Assembly (NCBI GenBank): GCA_030077755.1
Contig: JAQJZZ010000018.1
Coordinates: forward strand, 1,922,001 to 1,986,000
Direction of reading: 5' to 3'
Length of the DNA: 64,000 nucleotides
Source: Filosporella fistucella
Taxonomy: Eukaryota; Ascomycota; Leotiomycetes; Helotiales
Positions 1-10,934 of the stretch are shown piece after piece. Made by a program: the position numbers and the translations under genes. Positions within the stretch are counted from its first letter, which is position 1; each line of letters opens with the position of its first letter. The notes under the pieces were generated by a model. The model was not told the DNA's origin and did not search any database. It was given only the letters and a program-made list of their open reading frames with translations.

Positions 1-583
1 CTCGCTTAAGCATTCAGGGGAACATATTGTGGCCATACCTGCGTTGACAAGCTCAACGGAAATTGCTCCACAGACTATAGAAATCATTCCAAAAACTACA
101 GAAGTTCTGTCGACTGCTGGCGCATTTACAAGACCGTTGACAACTACAACCGCATTACCAGCAAGATCCTCTCCGATCAGTGCAGCGGATGTTTCTGTGG
201 CCGAGTCTCCAACAGAGCTCAGTATCGTCATTGTTTCAAGCACACGGGCGGGAATCATAGCTCAAGGCTCTAGTGCCTTATCGTCGACTACAAGCTACCC
301 CTCAACATGGACCGATCTACCCACTGCCTCTGGAGAGCTTTCAAAGAAATCTATCCCACCACGTCCGACTACGAGGGGACCGGGTAATACAGAGGTCACT
401 GGTTTCCATGATACTTTCGATTCGATTATTCAGAAGCCAAGGCGAAGGAAGACTACACAACCAGTGGGTCGTGCTCTGACGACAGACTCTCGGGCCGGTA
501 CTGGAACGAAGATCAGTGGGATTGCGATATGCTGTTGCATTTCAGCAGCAGCCATGGGTTTGATGCTTATGGTAATGTTGTAA
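1..583 (+). CDS. C-terminal part of a Ser/Thr-rich surface protein with hydrophobic tail (5' truncated)
   Basis: The reading frame is open from the left edge to a TAA at 581-583, so the start lies outside the window. About 193 residues are visible. They are very rich in Ser, Thr, Ala and Pro, as in heavily O-glycosylated wall or membrane proteins. The last ~21 residues (ISGIAICCCISAAAMGLMLM and two more) are hydrophobic and follow a stretch of small residues (SRAGTGT). That layout fits a GPI-attachment signal or a C-terminal membrane anchor. The only early start-like codon is a GTG at 29, which is not a credible eukaryotic start. No catalytic domain is visible and the function is unknown. A three-Cys run inside the hydrophobic tail is unusual. 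It could be the last exon of a larger cell-surface protein. Confidence 0.55.
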   Translation, partial: SLKHSGEHIVAIPALTSSTEIAPQTIEIIPKTTEVLSTAGAFTRPLTTTTALPARSSPISAADVSVAESPTELSIVIVSSTRAGIIAQGSSALSSTTSYPSTWTDLPTASGELSKKSIPPRPTTRGPGNTEVTGFHDTFDSIIQKPRRRKTTQPVGRALTTDSRAGTGTKISGIAICCCISAAAMGLMLMVML

Positions 584-2009
584 TGAAGGTGTAAAGTATG
601 CGTGATTCTCTCATGTCGTAGTAATACAGATATGGACGATGGGCTCAATAGAAAATAGTACACTTTGCTCTCACGTCCTTGAAAAAGCTGCGTTGTAATG
701 CGTGAATCAGAACTTCCATGACTTCCAAGCAAGACGGTCCAGCATGAGGTAAGGACTTGATCCTCAACTTGCGGAAGTGGGGTAGAAATCAACCTGATGG
801 GATCATTAATCAGCGGCGTGAAAGAGAAGAAGACTCTAGGAAACGTCGCTTGCTCCTCTCTCTGCTTCGCTATTGAGAAGCTATTCTCTAAGTGTGATTG
901 CAGGACGACGCAACACAAGCGACACGCTGGACTCGTCGTATCAATCTCTTCTCGCATGGCCATCAACACTTTCAAATTTCAAGCACGATCCAAGGAACAA
1001 CCCGAATCTTAAAAATCGAACACGTGTGGCAACAATGAACATGCTCCGAGAAGATAGAGAGCACAACTTTCAACGTTACCGACTGGTACAACGAGATGCA
1101 AGGAATGAGAGGGAGCGAGGAAACGCAATCCCACTCCAAACATTCGCAACTCGCAGAAAAATCAGAGGAGAGGACGCGGAGATGGATCTGAACCAACCTG
1201 TAGAGCAGGAACAATGTGTCGGAACACCTCGAACGCCCTACAATTCTATCGAGCATCCACTCCATTCGCTAGAGAACTTTCATCTGGTAGTCTCAACGTG
1301 GCACTACCATCAACCCGGGGACAGCTGGAATGCGGAGTTCAAGCAACACCCCAACTCTCCCACACGGCGCTGCTACTCGTTCAATAACTTTGTGCCTCAA
1401 GCACCCGGGGCATGACAATGAGCTCGGGTAAAATGCCGCGTCCCAGTTTGTGCAAGAAGAGTGGAGAGAATCTGCTGTGCTATTATCTGCATTCTCATTT
1501 GCATGATTATAGTCCTCTTCGTTGTCTAGAGACTTGTGAAACGAAATCTGAAAGATGTACTTCCACCAATTGGAGATGGAGCAACACTACCACGAGTCTG
1601 AGCGGCACAATTGACACTGACGGAATTGGTCAAGGAAATCGGGTCATTTTAGTAAGCATGATAGTTCTATCGAGTTTAGCAGAAACTCAGATGCTAACAT
1701 ACCCAAGGAGACTTTGTAGGAATGTCACTTCTTATGATTTTAATGATAGGGACTTCATGTGCAAATGCAGAAAACGAAGCAGATACCGAAAATATCCATC
1801 AACTCTCTTCTACCATCAATTGAGATACTAAAGCATGAGTTCTGATTGTACACACTTGTGAAATGATTCGGTCATGTAAAAGATTGAAACGGAATCACAA
1901 GCAAGTCTCCCCATATCGAATACAGACAAAGGAAATGGATACTCCACAATAGCAGATTCTCTCTGCATTACATAGTACATATGATACAATCAGCTTCATA
2001 CAAATGTCA
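584..2009. other. Intergenic region between the surface-protein gene and mL38
   Basis: Apart from the doubtful ORF at 1035-1529, I see no recognisable gene, RNA or repeat. The right part (about 1850-2009) is the expected 3' untranslated region of the minus-strand mL38 gene. Confidence 0.5.
1035..1529 (+). other. Doubtful gene: charged ORF interrupted before a tail-anchor-like segment
   Basis: From the ATG at 1035 one frame runs to a TGA at 1413-1415. It encodes a charged, Arg/Glu-rich N-terminus. The same frame reopens after a second TGA at 1419-1421 and encodes a basic stretch followed by a strongly hydrophobic segment (CCAIICILICMIIVLFVV) ending at TAG 1527-1529. If a small intron or a sequencing/frameshift event removed the two stops, the product would be a ~160-residue tail-anchored protein. 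I found no convincing GT-AG pair in the right phase. It may be non-coding, a pseudogene, or part of the same locus as the Ser/Thr-rich protein just upstream. Confidence 0.2.
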
Positions 2010-3351
2010 TCATCTCCTCAGCGACTTATACTTGTCAGAAGCATGTCTTGCTTCCCATCCTCTTGCCTTCTGCTTAGGCTTCAATGCCACCACCTTCTTC
2101 CTCTTAAATTCGATATCTGCTCCCTCTACCGAAGCTCTCTCCATGACACCAGCAGTTCCTTCATCCCACAAGCTTCGGAAGATACCCATCCCAATAGGCT
2201 TAACACTCATTTTGTCTACAAAGCTGCGCAACTTGAAACCATCACGCTCGAATGCTTCTTTCATTTCCGCTACATTCAACTCTTGTCCTGGTTTCTGTTC
2301 TAGAACAAAAGCCGTGTATCGGTGATATGGTGATCCCTTTTGCGCAAATGGTGGCAGCCAAGGAAGTACCACTTTACTCTCTGGGACTGTAGAGAGAGGA
2401 ATCGATATATTTGTAGGCGAAAGAGGAATGTTGGTAGCCATATAATGGCATCGAGACATGAAGCTGTCACTCTCCACAAGCGGAACATCTGAATCGATGA
2501 CTACGATAGTCACAAGTCGTTCTCCTTTATCGAATACTTGGACATTCAGTTTCAATGGGCCTTCACTGACTCTAGAGTCAATGAACTCTCCCGGTTGCAC
2601 AGCTCGTTTTCTGAATGCCAGCTGTACACTAGCTGTAGGTTCGAAGAAGGGGAGAACATCAGGGACGATTGAGAATTGCTCTATTCGCTGAACGATGATT
2701 TTGCGTTGGTATTCTCTCCATTTCCGGTCTGCGAGGTAGCGGTAAATGGGTTTGTTCATGTCTCCTTCATTGAATTAGCACCAAGAAATTGTAATGGTAG
2801 TAATGATTCATACCTTCTCCATCCTCAAACCGCTTCTTGATTAACGGATCATTAATATCCGCCTGGATCTTCAACTCCTCCAAATATCTCCTCATACTAT
2901 CCAACTTCGTCTGCCTCTGCTGCTCCCCTCCTCGAATGACCGAAACATCCTGAGCTAATAGATTCGAAATCCGTAACCTTTGCGTTCGAATCAGCTCCAG
3001 TTTCTCTTCCCTATCCTCTCTCAAAACCTTCAAAGCTTCTTGGAAACAGTGATATGGTAGCCTTTCAAATGGAATATTATCAGACGACTTGATGGCAGCA
3101 CGTCGACGCCGGGATCCAATTGGTGGGACTCCACTCTGCATCAAAGCCTTCTCTCCCTTCTTGCTTGTCACGGTCTCGGGGTCGAATGCAGACTTCAAGG
3201 AGGCCGTTTCGACTACAGCTTCATCCCTGGCTGATGCAGAGCTCCTAAAAGTTCGAATTGCTCTTGCGGAGTGACATGATGTCGTATTATTTTGCAGACA
3301 TCGTGTCAATGGCCTTACGGCCTTCTGGGAAGCAGACATTGGTGTTGTCAT
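2010..3351 (-). CDS. MRPL35: Mitochondrial large ribosomal subunit protein mL38 (PEBP-like)
   Basis: This is a structural protein of the mitochondrial ribosome large subunit (mL38, yeast Mrpl35) with a phosphatidylethanolamine-binding-protein fold. Exons on the minus strand are 3351-2814 and 2764-2010, joined over a 49-base intron (GTATGA...ATGAAG), giving 430 residues. The N-terminus is rich in Arg, Ser and Thr with few acids, as in a mitochondrial presequence. The middle holds a basic helical region (EALKVLREDREEKLELIRTQ). The second exon opens with GDMNKPIYRYLADRKWREYQ, the conserved entry to the PEBP-like domain, followed by the core (VVIDSDVPLVESDSFMSRCH). The C-terminus is very basic. 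It is divergent from uL4m, with 142 bases between the two start codons. Confidence 0.9.
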
Positions 3352-3493
3352 GATTGTAGTCCTGCTTGGGAAAATTGTCGAAGCATGTTGACCCGAGACG
3401 GAAGTTGCCGAGCACTCCCGCGATTTTTTTGGCTAGCTTCATTGATCAGCTCTCAACTTATCAACGACATCGCAAGAATTGAGGATTGCCACA
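3352..3493. promoter_or_regulatory. Shared divergent promoter of mL38 and uL4m
   Basis: This 142-base gap separates the start codons of two oppositely transcribed genes that encode proteins of the same ribosomal subunit. Both 5' leaders must therefore lie here or be very short. A T-rich run (CGCGATTTTTTTGG) sits near the centre. No named factor site was recognised. Confidence 0.6.
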
Positions 3494-4470
3494 ATGGCGT
3501 CGAAAGGATTACAGAGTGTCTCGAGAGGGTTGAGAACTCTACGGTCTTTCAATGCGAGTTCGAAAGATCCGCTGACAGTAGGGAATGGGCCCCTGAAGAT
3601 CAATACTAATACTAATAATTGCATAGCAATGTCTGGCACCACGACTGTCGAGATCAATGGCAACAGAAACCGCCATGCCATCTAGCATTACCCGTAACCA
3701 CGATTCCTCACTCCTCCAAAATGCCTCTGGCCCATTCCCCGAGATCCAAGGTATGCCCCTTCCCTCAAAACTAAGACTAAACTAACACTCCAGACTCGGT
3801 TTTAACAACCATCTACAAATTCCCCAGCATGGAACCCGTCCGTTTCGACTCCTACGCCGCCAAACAACTCTACCTCCCTCTCCGCCGCGACATCCTCCAC
3901 CGCGCCGTAGTCTTCGAAGGTGATTTCACACGTCAGGGCACAGCATCTAGCAAGACCAGACATGAAGTACATGGTTCGCACCGTAAGATACGTCCACAGA
4001 AGGGAACCGGTAGGGCACGTCTAGGCACGAGACAATCACCCATGTTAGTCGGAGGAGGAAAATCATTCGGTCCTCACCCTCGCGATTTTGCTACCGGCTT
4101 GCCTAAGAAGATGTATGATTTGGCGTGGCGGACTGCGTTGTCATGGCGGTATAGGAGGGGAGAATTGATTATTTGTGAGGATGGGATGGAGATTGAGTAT
4201 TCCAAGGCGAGATTCGTAAAGACAATTTTCGAACATAATCATTGGGGACGAGATGATGGAAGGAGTTTGGTGATTACGGGAAGCTATAGGCCAAATTTGT
4301 TTAATGCGCTAAAGTATGCTGGGAGTGAGGGGAGGGCGCAGATGGTGGAAGAGGTGGATGTGAAGGATTTATTGGAGCTGGGGAGGATTATTATTGAGAA
4401 GCGGGCTTTGGATCAGATATTAAGTGAGCATCAGAGTGATCTGATAGGGAAGGTTAGAAATGCTGTGTAG
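3494..4470 (+). CDS. MRPL4: Mitochondrial large ribosomal subunit protein uL4m
   Basis: This is the mitochondrial counterpart of bacterial L4, a 23S-rRNA-binding protein of the large subunit (yeast Yml6). Exons are 3494-3577, 3627-3750 and 3794-4470, with introns of 49 and 43 bases; the first has a textbook TACTAAT branch region. The product is 294 residues. The N-terminal ~60 residues look like a mitochondrial targeting sequence (MASKGLQSVSRGLRTLRSF). The L4 signature is clear: HGSHRKIRPQKGTGRARLGT followed by RQSPMLVGGGKSFGPHPRDF. Later parts (KKMYDLAWRTALSWRYRRGE) also fit L4. The ATG at 3494 was preferred over the one at 3479 because the encoded presequence starts more typically there; the two are in frame. 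Confidence 0.92.
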
Positions 4471-6530
4471 ATTAGAGTGTATAAAATGTACCATTTACGT
4501 TGTAAAGGATTTTCGTATCTGTATGTCGACTGAACTCCAAATGTGCCTTGATCTCTTATGGTGTAAGTTCTACCTATTTTATAGGTTAAGCAATTCATTT
4601 CGACCTTAGTCCAGAGTAATGAGTCTTCCACTCTAAGTCCCTACGAAAACATTATAATGTAGACTAGAGTGTGTATAAATTTAACAATAATTTTGTAAGT
4701 ATCTTGGATCTATATAATGACTACCTAAACTGCGAATATATCTTGATCTCTCACAGAATATATTCTAATCATTTCATACATCTAGCCTACCAAATTCCAA
4801 CCAGCACATAAGCAAACAACCTCCAATTCAACTTCTCTCACCATAATACCAAAACTAGGATTAAGAAACATTTGACTTAGACGGAGAATCACGCTCACAA
4901 GAGTACAGAAGCAAAATGTACTTACTACATACCAGCCTAACACTACGCAAATCCAACCCACACAAACTTACAACATAAATCCTCTTCAGTTCCCAACTCA
5001 CCAACACTCACCCTTGAAAACACCATTCCTCTCAACCCTCCTGCTCTTTCTCAAATAATTCCATACCCATCCCATCCCATCCCAAAAAAACACAAGCTCC
5101 TCTCCTCCCCCTGATTCGGTCCTCGTCTAAATTCCTTCCAAACTCAACCACCTCAGCCCAAACCAAAAATTCATCGGAGCCCCCTCCACCACCGCACTCA
5201 CGCGTCCCTAGATCGACGATCCCTCTCCCGGCGCAGCACGCACAACACACAACAGGGAAGCGAGTGCAGCCATTGGATTAGGTTTGCTTATTGATAGGCG
5301 GAGATACCTACGACGTAATGTATTTTGTGATAGCTCTAATAGATTAAGCTTTGATGGGGTGGAGAGAAACAGGAAATTTGGGGTTAAGATTGGGGAATAT
5401 ATAAGGGTATGGTTTCTCTATTCAGGACGTTTCCTCTTTTTCTCTCTCTTTTACTTTAATAATTTCTTTTTGGAGGTCTGAGGGAATAGGAATTGTGGAT
5501 GGGAGTTTTAAGTTGAGAAGTGGGAGTGATATGGTTCGAAGAAAGCACTTCAATGGAAGGATATCACTATCACCATCAGCAACATCGACATCGACATCAT
5601 TCCAATTACGAACAACATCCACAATATCGACGTCCTTCTTCCTTCGTTCCAGAAACCATATTTCTCTCCATTCTATCCTGGACACTAATCACTTATCACT
5701 CACTCCTATCCTCCTTAGTCCCCATCCCATTTCTTTTCTGATTTCCCAGCTTGTTTCCTTGATTTCAGTGATTAAATCCATACCCTCCCACGTTGCATTC
5801 AAACTTTTCTATCTCCCACTTGCTTTCATTCATCCCTCCATCCATTCAATCATCCAATCATGCAGAGTAGTACTCTCTAGCATCCACCAAAGAGATACAA
5901 TCTTATTCGAATCCAAACAGTTCATACATGATGCTATGAGTGATCTGGTTTTGGACTGCAAGGAAGAGAAGAATATCTTCTACTGTGGCGAGATCTCCTG
6001 CGTTATTAGAGGCAGGTTTCAGTTCGAATCTTGTCTCAGAGAGATTGTTTTAGTGTGGCTAATCTTATGCTGTCTTAGTAGAGATGTTTAAATCTAATCA
6101 TGCAGAGTTTGCAAAGGAGATAGAGAGAGCATTCTTACTGCATATGTTCTATTCTTCTGTGAAAGTTCAAAACATCATCTCACAGAAGCTTACGCATGTC
6201 ACCACATCATTTCAAAAAAAGACATTGAATTTAAGAGTAATGACATTATACTCCAGCAATGTACGTACATATATACGTTGCTTCTCCCTCAGCTCCTGCC
6301 CAAGCGCTCCTCCGTTGCATTTATCCAGGGTATAATGTGCGTCCGTAACTCCAGATCCCAAAAACGCCCTTAAAAACGCCAGCAGGGTACGAGACCAAGT
6401 CAAATCGCAATCGAGATACTTTTGCACACTCTTCCCTCGTGTACTCAACCAATGCTTCAACAAATATTACATATACTCGGAATCACTACCCGTCGAAGTT
6501 GGAGTGAGACTTCTTCGAACGCTGACCAGA
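4471..6530. other. Long region without a recognised gene
   Basis: This stretch holds the 3' ends of uL4m (plus) and the bZIP gene (minus). It contains C/T-rich tracts (about 4990-5110) and a CATCGACATCGA-type low-complexity stretch near 5580-5610. Several overlapping ORFs exist (for example 5495-6091 plus and 5422-5685 minus) but none resembles a known family. A short ORF at 5553-5741 with a His-rich segment and a hydrophobic end is discussed as a finding. An ACGCGT at 5200-5205 has no gene next to it. Confidence 0.5.
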
Positions 6531-8093
6531 TTACCATATCTTCGAAGGCATGAATGGTTGATGCTCGAATCCTTCCGATTTATTGATGAAAGGGAGACGT
6601 GGGTTACTTGTCATAGGAGTTACATAACCTTCGTCATCACCAATCGAACCCGAAGCGACCATCACATCTGGTGGCGAACCACCAATACCAGAATCCTTTG
6701 CCATGGAGTTCTGTCTTGATATGAGAGAGGACCTGTCCGTGGAAGTTTGTCTGGACATGGAAGGCGCTTGAGCAATTGGTGATGCATATTGCTCGACAGC
6801 AAAACCACCTGATTGCATAGTCGACCTGTTGTCGATATCCATCCCATATGGTGCCACCGAAGGGTTACCTTGGAAGCCATAACCAATTGAAGTGCTGAAT
6901 TCAGAGTACTGCATACCGTAGTTGGAACTCATCTGCATGGGTATAGCAGGTCCGGTCTGGGATTGATTTTGGAAGCTTGGTCTCACTGCGGCCGAAGAAA
7001 AGCCGTGTCTGGATTGAGGTCTGGATGTTTGTTGCGATCCCGACATATAACCCTGGCTGGACGATCCTCTCGACATTGGCTGTGCTCCACCAGACTGGCT
7101 GTGAAACGATCCCGATCTAGACATGGCCTGTCGACCTACATGCTGACTTTGGGCGGATCCTGTTCTGGATATCGATTCCATAGCCAACACATTTTCCGTT
7201 TCCAGCATAGCATGCATTACAGCTCGTTCTTTTCGGAGAAATACAAGCTCCTTCGTTTCCAAACGTTGACTAATTTCTCCAACTTTGGCTTGTAGCTTTC
7301 CGCAAAGAGAGCCGCAATCAGGACCACAACCACCACATCCTCCCTTTGCCAGGAAGCTTTGACTGATAGCAAACCAATAAGCAACTTCTTTTTCCAACAT
7401 CTCGGCAGCCGCGTATTTACTTTTGTATTCCGCCTGCAATATTTCCTGGCTTGCGAGCAGATTTGCATTCTCCTTCTTCTTCTTCTCACGACACTTTTGT
7501 GCTGCGTTCCTGTTTCGGGCGAGAAATTCATCTCGCTTCTTCTGCTTCTGTTCCTCACTGAGAGGAGCTTTTTTCCGTCGATTGCGCTTCTTTTTTGGCT
7601 CTGCCACCTCTTCCGAAATCTCAACTCCCTCTGAGGTTGCATTGTTGCGCGCTGACTTCTTGTTATTGTTTGAGTTACCAGCCATTGGGTGCGTAGAAGC
7701 GGAAGCACTTGTATTATCGATTACTCCCGAAGAAGGTAGAATTGGGCCTGCAGCAGAATTTGGGATTTGGATATCGTCCGAGCCAAAATCTGCCAAGTTT
7801 GTAAAGGTGTACTCGTCAAGCTGTGTGGCTCCGAAATCTACATTTTGATTTCCGGTCGCGAACATTTGATTATCACTTGACATACTTTGGTGTTGAATCG
7901 GAAATGGGAAGCCTCCTTGGGCTGTACTAATTGCCATGCCGTTTGCATTGGATCCAAGACTTGGCATCTGTCCTGCTGTGTAACTTGTCGAGCCTTGAGG
8001 AAAATAGTTATTGAGATCAAAATTGTCTGGATTGGCATTTGGTATTGTTCCTCCGAACATGTCGAAGTCTGCGAACTGATATGTATCAGCCAT
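6531..8093 (-). CDS. bZIP transcription factor
   Basis: A single open frame of 520 residues encodes a nuclear DNA-binding regulator. A Gly/Asn/Ser/Gln-rich N-terminus (1-150) leads into a basic run (KKKRNRRKK, ~168-175). The bZIP basic region is at ~186-208 (KRDEFLARNRNAAQKCREKK), with the invariant pattern N-x2-A-A-x2-C-R of the CREB/ATF class. The coiled-coil part (~209-245) is short and poor in heptad leucines. It is followed by a cysteine cluster (GGCGGCGPDCGSLC, ~251-264). The C-terminal half is Ser/Gln-rich with repeated SRxGSxxSQ-like units, plausible phosphorylation sites and an activation domain. I cannot tie it to a named regulator. A probable 5'-leader intron lies upstream, and about 6.2 kb to its right hold no recognised gene. 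Confidence 0.88.
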   Translation of the reverse strand: MADTYQFADFDMFGGTIPNANPDNFDLNNYFPQGSTSYTAGQMPSLGSNANGMAISTAQGGFPFPIQHQSMSSDNQMFATGNQNVDFGATQLDEYTFTNLADFGSDDIQIPNSAAGPILPSSGVIDNTSASASTHPMAGNSNNNKKSARNNATSEGVEISEEVAEPKKKRNRRKKAPLSEEQKQKKRDEFLARNRNAAQKCREKKKKENANLLASQEILQAEYKSKYAAAEMLEKEVAYWFAISQSFLAKGGCGGCGPDCGSLCGKLQAKVGEISQRLETKELVFLRKERAVMHAMLETENVLAMESISRTGSAQSQHVGRQAMSRSGSFHSQSGGAQPMSRGSSSQGYMSGSQQTSRPQSRHGFSSAAVRPSFQNQSQTGPAIPMQMSSNYGMQYSEFSTSIGYGFQGNPSVAPYGMDIDNRSTMQSGGFAVEQYASPIAQAPSMSRQTSTDRSSLISRQNSMAKDSGIGGSPPDVMVASGSIGDDEGYVTPMTSNPRLPFINKSEGFEHQPFMPSKIW

Positions 8094-8356
8094 TGTGGTG
8101 GTTGTTGTATTGTGACCGAAAGGTCCTTATTATATTATTTGTTTGTGCAAGATGAAGCACCTTTTTGTGCAGATTTGATATGGTATGAATGTTGAAAGGC
8201 TGTGAGAAGAGCTGATCCTGCACTTTAAGATGCAGCAGCCCTAAAGAGAAGACGTTGTCTTCTCTCTTCGCGGTTAGATGTGTATGACTGCAGACGATGC
8301 GTCTTGTGGCTCAACAACGAACTTAAACTCCGTTACTCTGGGCTTCTTTGACCCAC

Positions 8357-8446
8357 CTGAAGAGACAGAGCTAATTATATGTTAGCATGTATAAGAACAT
8401 TTGTGGTGTAAAAGTTGTGTGAAGAGGAGGGAAGGTTTGCGCTTAC
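8357..8446 (-). other. Probable intron in the 5' leader of the bZIP gene
   Basis: On the minus strand a consensus donor (GTAAGC at 8446) and an acceptor (CTCTTCAG ending at 8357) enclose 90 bases with a GCTAAC branch site about 30 bases before the acceptor. The downstream leader (8356-8094) contains no upstream ATG. The structure is inferred from splice signals only. Confidence 0.45.
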
Positions 8447-9816
8447 TGATGATGCCGACTTTTGTGAACGCTCAGCGAACACGGAACAGAGTTATTTTGG
8501 AAGGCACAAACGTGTCCGCGTTCGTAGTTTGATTTTAGGTGTAAGATAGTATCTGTAGATGGCCTTAGTCAATTCAGTTCCTTTCATTTTACTTCAGCCC
8601 AAAGGTCCCAATGCGATTGAGAACAAACCGAGTGAGAGCTCTTACTGTAGGCGTTGGTTAACAAACACCGAATGAATGCAACCTCTCAAATTGTAAAATG
8701 AAAGTGCATATAACACCGAATATCGGAGCCCGAAATCCAATGTGTCTATTTATGAAGATTCGATCGTGATCCGTCGAAAATGTGCTTGAATGGAGGTGAT
8801 ATCGATGGCAGTTTGTGGTCTGTGATCCGTGGCGGATGGTATAAATGGTGGCGAAGGTTAAAGAGAGCTGGGGATTCTTTTTTTGGAGAAGAATGGGACT
8901 TCGTCTTAAACCGAAAATGCACTGTGGGAAAGCCAGGAGGAAATTGGTTTAGCATGTACTGTAGTGCAAATGTAAGTGCATGCAAGTGGTTTGCTTTGCA
9001 ATGGTCTCTCACTAACAGTATCGGTCCCGCAACAAGCAAGTAGGTACGGTAGTTGGTAGACTAGACGAGTAGCCAGCAGGTAGTAGTAGCCAGCCGAGTG
9101 TACTTTTGGTATTTCTCTTTAAAAGTATTAAGACTACAATTTGTATTTGCTGCCTCTTTTTTCTACCTAAGTCAGCAATTGTTCTTTAGCCTTGTTTTTG
9201 TTTGTTTTCATGTACCAACGGGATATCTCAGATTCACGGGTTGAAGAGGAAGGGGGCTGCGTTAATGGAAGACCCTTAATGCCAACGCTACCTCTGGATC
9301 TTCATATAAGAAAAACTTTCCTTGGACCCCAGATAGTCATAATAAATGGTCAAATCTTGATTATGACGACGAGGCGGGGGAGTTGGAGGTGTCCCGCTGC
9401 TAGGTTCTTTTCTTCTTTCCCCCTTAGCCTGGCGAGAAGACCCTTGAATATGCATCGAGGAGTGGATTTTGGTGTGGGTGGATGAGAATATGCAACTGGA
9501 TCTGGGCTTGTACGAGTGCAGAACTGGGATTGTATGGATTGTAAGGATGGTGATGGTGGTGAGGATAGTATGTATGGTATGGATGATGGGTGTGGATCTG
9601 ATCCGTGAATAATGAATGGCTTTCTTGGCTTCGGGGATTAGCCATTGGATTATTGTCTTGAAGTTGTCTTGTCTTGAAGCAAATCACTGGGCTGATGGTG
9701 GCTTGTTTGGAGGGGCACTTTCGGCGTTATCTGCCCTGTCTCCTTGTTTACCTGGGCGGCAGTCTCTACTGTATGCCGTGGTTGCCACAGTGCCTTTCAT
9801 CTGATTTGTTTTTATG

Positions 9817-10934
9817 GTACTGTACTGTACTGTCTAGTAGAGCAGCGAGAGTTCGGTCCGTGATGAACCAGTCCCGGATTCACCTTCACCTCCACATCCA
9901 CATGCACATTCACGCGCACTGGCTTTCATTCTTCCCCATTTCAAACATGCTTCAGCCCGAGGCGTTACCGTTGGCAGTGAGTCCATAGAAGCCCTGATTC
10001 ATTCATCACGAACTATATCGATTGTACCGAGAGTCCACCACACCTCGGAAAACGTCATTTATTCCCGAATACTATGTATTTACGAGATATCATGGAAAGC
10101 TCAACTCAGCTCAGCTGCTGCAATGCAACCCATATTCGGTGAAACTATGTCTCTCTACGGTAGTACGGAAGATGTACGGGTAGAGGAGAATAGATACTAG
10201 TAGCTTCTGGTAGACAGTTGAGTCTAGACAATTTCAAGGTTCAAAACAACTTCTGCCAATTTTGCAGCTAATACAAAAGAAGGATAAGATTGACAACGGC
10301 CTCGAGTCAGACCCTAAGTTCGCCACCGTTTCTTTGATCGCTTGTATTGAAAAGCTGGAGCTTTGTTTTTAAGGCGGGGCGACAGATCGAATTTTGAAAT
10401 CCCATATTTGTTGCATTGAGCCAATTGCAAGGAAGAACGAGGAACTCAGTCGGGTCTAAGAGAAAAAGTAAGAAAGTTTAATTGAAGAGCTTTATTTCAG
10501 CTACACCGGCTCACCGGCCACCGGATAGTGCAATAAGATGCATTGTAGGGTTTGGTTCCTGATAGCAGTAAGAAGAGAAGATACGGACAAATGTCAAGTT
10601 GAGAAATTATCTACGAATTAAGATAGTTTAATTGCGACGATAACTACATCAATGTCTTTGCAGACAAACCGAGTGTCTGATGTCATAGGTAGGGCTGCAA
10701 CGAGACTTAGAAGTGGAGGTTCCAGCCACCGGGAAAGGGTCAAGACCACAACGCGGAGATGGAACTGGATCCGACGACAAACGCCTTCTTGGTACTACTG
10801 TAGCTACAGCACCCTTTCTATGGATTCGCTATACCTTCATGGTTGTGGGTGTCTATTACAAAGAATTATTCACTCACCCCTGAATACCTTCCGGACCGTC
10901 CAGTGTACTGTACTCGAGTAGGCAGGTACTGTAC
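9817..10934. repeat. Cluster of GTACTGTAC words
   Basis: The nine-base word GTACTGTAC occurs as an overlapping pair at 9817-9830, again at 10905-10913 and again at 10926-10934. A partial copy (GTACTGTA) lies near 8955. The word is a near-palindrome (GTAC-T-GTAC). All copies fall in the gene-free DNA 1.7-2.9 kb upstream of the bZIP start. Whether they bind a factor or are simple-sequence drift is unknown. Confidence 0.5.

Noticed and set aside
5200..5205. ACGCGT word as a promoter box
   Set aside because: No gene start lies near it.
7217..7848. ORFs on both strands inside the bZIP gene
   Set aside because: They are other-frame shadows of the Lys/Arg-rich bZIP coding sequence.
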